NCBI RefSeq assembly: GCF_900089605.1
Contig: NZ_LT594324.1
Location: 4,216,001 to 4,280,000, forward strand
Origin: Micromonospora narathiwatensis
GTDB lineage: Bacteria > Actinomycetota > Actinomycetes > Mycobacteriales > Micromonosporaceae
Direction: 5' to 3'
Length of the DNA stretch: 64,000 bases
The notes under the pieces were generated by a model. That model had not been told where the DNA came from, made no database searches, and saw only the letters and a program-made list of their open reading frames with translations. This document shows, piece by piece, positions 61,984 through 64,000 of the stretch; position 1 is the first letter of the stretch; the number at the start of each line of letters is the position of its first letter. Position numbers and translations under genes: made by a program.

Positions 61984-62096
61984 CATGACCGAACGCACCG
62001 AGCGCAGCGAGGGCCGTGAGGGCATGACAAGCAAGAACTGCCATGACCGAACGCACCGAGCGCAGCGAGGGCCGTGAGGGCATGACAAGCAAGAAC
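61984..62096. repeat. Two exact 55-bp direct repeats
   Basis: Identical 55-bp copies at 61984-62038 and 62042-62096, 3 bases apart, between the dehydrogenase start and murA stop. Each begins catgaccgaacgcaccgagc. Read on the plus strand from its ATG, a copy encodes MTERTERSEGREGMTSKN. The copies do not belong to a recognisable gene. Exact identity indicates a recent duplication or a mobile/dispersed repeat. Confidence 0.9.
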
Positions 62097-62135
62097 CGTC
62101 GGCGAGCCTGAACGACAGCTAAGCCGTCTCCTCGG

Positions 62136-63575
62136 TCAGATCTCCAGCGCGGGCTCCTCCGGGACCGTGCCGCGCTCGACCTCCACGCCGAGCGCCCGCA
62201 GGTCGGCCACGAAGTCCGGGTAGCCCCGGTCGACGTGGTGCACGTGGGAGACCTCGGTGACCCCGTCGGCGCAGAGCCCGGCGATGATCAGCCCGGCGCC
62301 GGCCCGGATGTCGGTGGCGCGTACCGGGGCGCCGGAGAGCCGGTCACGGCCGCAGACCAGGGCGTGGTGGCCGTCGGTCCGGATGTCCGCGCCGAGCCGC
62401 ATCATCTCGTTGGCGAACATGAACCGGCCGTCGAAGATGTTCTCGGTGATCAGGGACGGACCATCGCTCACCGCGGCCAGCCCGATCGCCATCGGCAGCA
62501 GGTCGGTGGCGAAACCCGGGAAGGGCAGGGTCACCACGTCGACCGCCTTGGGGCGGTCGTCGACGCGTACCCGGAAGGCGCCGTCCCAGGTCTCCACCAG
62601 GCCGCCGGCCGAGATCAGCTTGTCCAGCGCGACCTCCAGGAACGCCGGGTCGATCCCGGTCACGGTGACGTCCCCGCGGGTCATCGCGGCGGCGAACGCC
62701 CAGGTGCCGGCGACGATCCGGTCCCCCACCGTGGCATGCCGGACGGGGTACAGCTCGGGCACCCCGACGATGTGCAGGGTGGCGCTGCCGGCCCCCTCGA
62801 TCCGGGCGCCCATCCGGCTCAGCATCGTGCAGATGTCGACGATCTCCGGCTCCCGGGCCGCGTTGTCGATCGTCGTGGCGCCCCGGGCCAGCACCGCCGC
62901 CATCACCAGGTTCTCCGTCGCGCCGACGCTCGGGAAGTCCAGCACGATGTCCGCGCCGTGCAGGCCGTCCGGGGCCTCGGCGATGACGAAGCCGTGCTCC
63001 CCGGAGATGTCCGCGCCCATCCTGGTCAGCCCGGAGATGTGCATGTCCAGGCCGCGCGAGCCGATCGCGTCCCCGCCGGGGTGGGCCACCCGCACGTACC
63101 CCCGGCGGGCCAGCAGCGGGCCGAGCACGCAGATCGACGCGCGCAGCCGGCGGACCAGGTCGTAGTCGGCCTCCGCGCCGGGCCGTTCCGGTACGTCGAT
63201 GACGACCGACCGGGAGCGCTCCGTCCCGCCCCGGGCCACCATCGGGTCGACCGGGTCGTCGGCGGCGAACCGTACGTCGCAGCCGAGGCGGCGCAGCACC
63301 TCACCCATGATGGCGATGTCGGTGATCCGCGGCACGTTGGTGATCACGCTGCGCCCGGGGGCGAGCAGGGCGGCGGCCATCAGTTTGAGCGCGGAGTTCT
63401 TCGCCCCGACGACGTGCACCGTGCCGGCCAGCCGGGCCTCACCGCGCACCCGGATGACGTCGACGTCGCTGACCGCCGGGTCCCCGGCGTCGCCCGGCCC
63501 GACGCCGGCCGTCCAGCCGCCCTGGCCCGGCCGCGCCGGGATGGTCAGGTCCGGTATCCGTAGGCTGTGCGTCAT
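62136..63575 (-). CDS. murA: UDP-N-acetylglucosamine 1-carboxyvinyltransferase
   Basis: Adds enolpyruvate to UDP-GlcNAc, the first committed step of peptidoglycan synthesis. 479 residues; about 40 unconserved N-terminal residues precede [20 protein letters not shown]. Core motifs: [51 protein letters not shown] and [12 protein letters not shown]. The catalytic Cys of GGCTIG (E. coli Cys115) is Asp here (PGGDAIGSR), as in mycobacteria, which gives intrinsic fosfomycin resistance. ATG 63575 follows GAGGTGG and overlaps the divergent start codon. Confidence 0.95.
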   Translation of the reverse strand: MTHSLRIPDLTIPARPGQGGWTAGVGPGDAGDPAVSDVDVIRVRGEARLAGTVHVVGAKNSALKLMAAALLAPGRSVITNVPRITDIAIMGEVLRRLGCDVRFAADDPVDPMVARGGTERSRSVVIDVPERPGAEADYDLVRRLRASICVLGPLLARRGYVRVAHPGGDAIGSRGLDMHISGLTRMGADISGEHGFVIAEAPDGLHGADIVLDFPSVGATENLVMAAVLARGATTIDNAAREPEIVDICTMLSRMGARIEGAGSATLHIVGVPELYPVRHATVGDRIVAGTWAFAAAMTRGDVTVTGIDPAFLEVALDKLISAGGLVETWDGAFRVRVDDRPKAVDVVTLPFPGFATDLLPMAIGLAAVSDGPSLITENIFDGRFMFANEMMRLGADIRTDGHHALVCGRDRLSGAPVRATDIRAGAGLIIAGLCADGVTEVSHVHHVDRGYPDFVADLRALGVEVERGTVPEEPALEI

Positions 63576-64000
63576 GGCCGTCCACCTCACGCGCATCTAC
63601 ACCAAGGCCGGCGACGCCGGCATGACCAGGCTGAGCAACAACGAGCAGGTGCCGAAGACCGACCCGCGGATCGCCGCGTACGCGGACGTCGACGAATGCA
63701 ACGCGGCGATCGGCGTCGCGCTCGCCCTCGGGCAGCTCGACACCGAACTCCGGGCGGTGCTGGAGTCGATCCAGAACGACATGTTCGACGTCGGCGCGGA
63801 CCTGTCGACGCCGGTCGAGCCGAACCCGGCGTACCCGCCGCTACGGGTCACCGAGGAGTACGTGGAGCGCCTCGAAGGCTGGTGCGACGAGTACAACGGG
63901 CGCCTGAGCAAGCTCGACTCCTTCATCCTCCCCGGCGGCACCGCGGGCGCGGCGCTGCTGCACGTGGCACGGACGACCGCCCGACGCGCGGAGCGCGCGG
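63574..64000 (+). CDS. Cob(I)alamin adenosyltransferase, PduO type (cut by window edge)
   Basis: Transfers adenosyl from ATP to cob(I)alamin, making the coenzyme for the mutases in this window. The visible 142 residues include [15 protein letters not shown] (ATP loop), [34 protein letters not shown] and [19 protein letters not shown] with TARRAERA, the B12/ATP site of the trimeric PduO family. ATG 63574 shares two bases with the murA start (CATG). In mycobacteria the same pair is close to the ATP synthase operon, so that operon may lie beyond the right edge. Confidence 0.92.
   Translation, partial: MAVHLTRIYTKAGDAGMTRLSNNEQVPKTDPRIAAYADVDECNAAIGVALALGQLDTELRAVLESIQNDMFDVGADLSTPVEPNPAYPPLRVTEEYVERLEGWCDEYNGRLSKLDSFILPGGTAGAALLHVARTTARRAERA

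Overview
The window is 64 kb of very GC-rich DNA with dense bidirectional coding, many GTG starts and strong GC hairpins between convergent genes. The gene content (conservon, class F sortase, NucS, Scy/DivIVA-type coiled coils, crotonyl-CoA carboxylase/reductase, GH6 cellulase with a CBM2, GDH-180, Asp-type MurA) fits a filamentous actinomycete. A Micromonosporaceae member, probably Micromonospora or a close relative, is the best guess; this is an inference from gene content, not a database match. No rRNA, tRNA, CRISPR array, prophage or insertion sequence was seen. Both ends cut a gene: an MFS transporter on the left and a PduO-type cobalamin adenosyltransferase on the right.

Layout. 1-6.5 kb: MFS transporter, AAA ATPase and a xylose island (xylB, xylA, divergent ROK repressor with an operator-like dyad between). 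6.5-13 kb: MarR regulator, divergent PP2C-like phosphatase, undecaprenyl-phosphate sugar transferase, a membrane-anchored binding-protein/VWA fusion and a lactonase-fold protein. 13.1-16.9 kb: a complete conservon (sensor kinase, roadblock protein, DUF742 protein, small GTPase) with overlapping genes. 17.1-19.3 kb: three genes of unknown function, two sharing a paralogous domain. 19.4-23.4 kb: secreted GH6 cellulase under a CebR-like box, then a Lys/Asp/Arg repeat surface protein overlapping a class F sortase gene. 23.4-33 kb: 180-kDa-type NAD glutamate dehydrogenase, a lipoprotein penicillin-binding protein, an arginase-family protein and a CnoX-like thioredoxin. 33.2-39.8 kb: acyl-CoA carbon-skeleton block (isobutyryl-CoA mutase large subunit, Asp23 protein, MeaB, thiolase, epimerase, Ccr). 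40.1-45 kb: two DivIVA/Scy-type coiled-coil proteins and an AI-2E-family transporter. 45-56.3 kb: hydrolases, an ECF sigma factor with a membrane partner, a double 3-hydroxyacyl-CoA dehydrogenase, FHA protein, aldehyde dehydrogenase, NucS, DUF4126 protein, a secreted lysozyme-like protein and a DUF1540 protein. 56.3-64 kb: ethylmalonyl-CoA mutase, ABC-2 exporter, esterase, a second 3-hydroxybutyryl-CoA dehydrogenase, MurA and the adenosyltransferase.

The unifying theme of the right two-thirds is short-chain acyl-CoA and coenzyme-B12 chemistry: thiolase, two 3-hydroxybutyryl-CoA dehydrogenase genes, Ccr, epimerase, Ecm, an isobutyryl-CoA mutase, the G-protein chaperone MeaB and the enzyme that makes adenosylcobalamin. 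The ccr and ecm genes lie 20 kb apart yet share an identical 13-bp box just upstream, which suggests a common repressor. The least described material is the charged-repeat protein with its sortase (21.8-23.4 kb), the three-gene set beside the conservon (17.1-19.3 kb) and the intergenic repeats at 55.7 and 62.0 kb.
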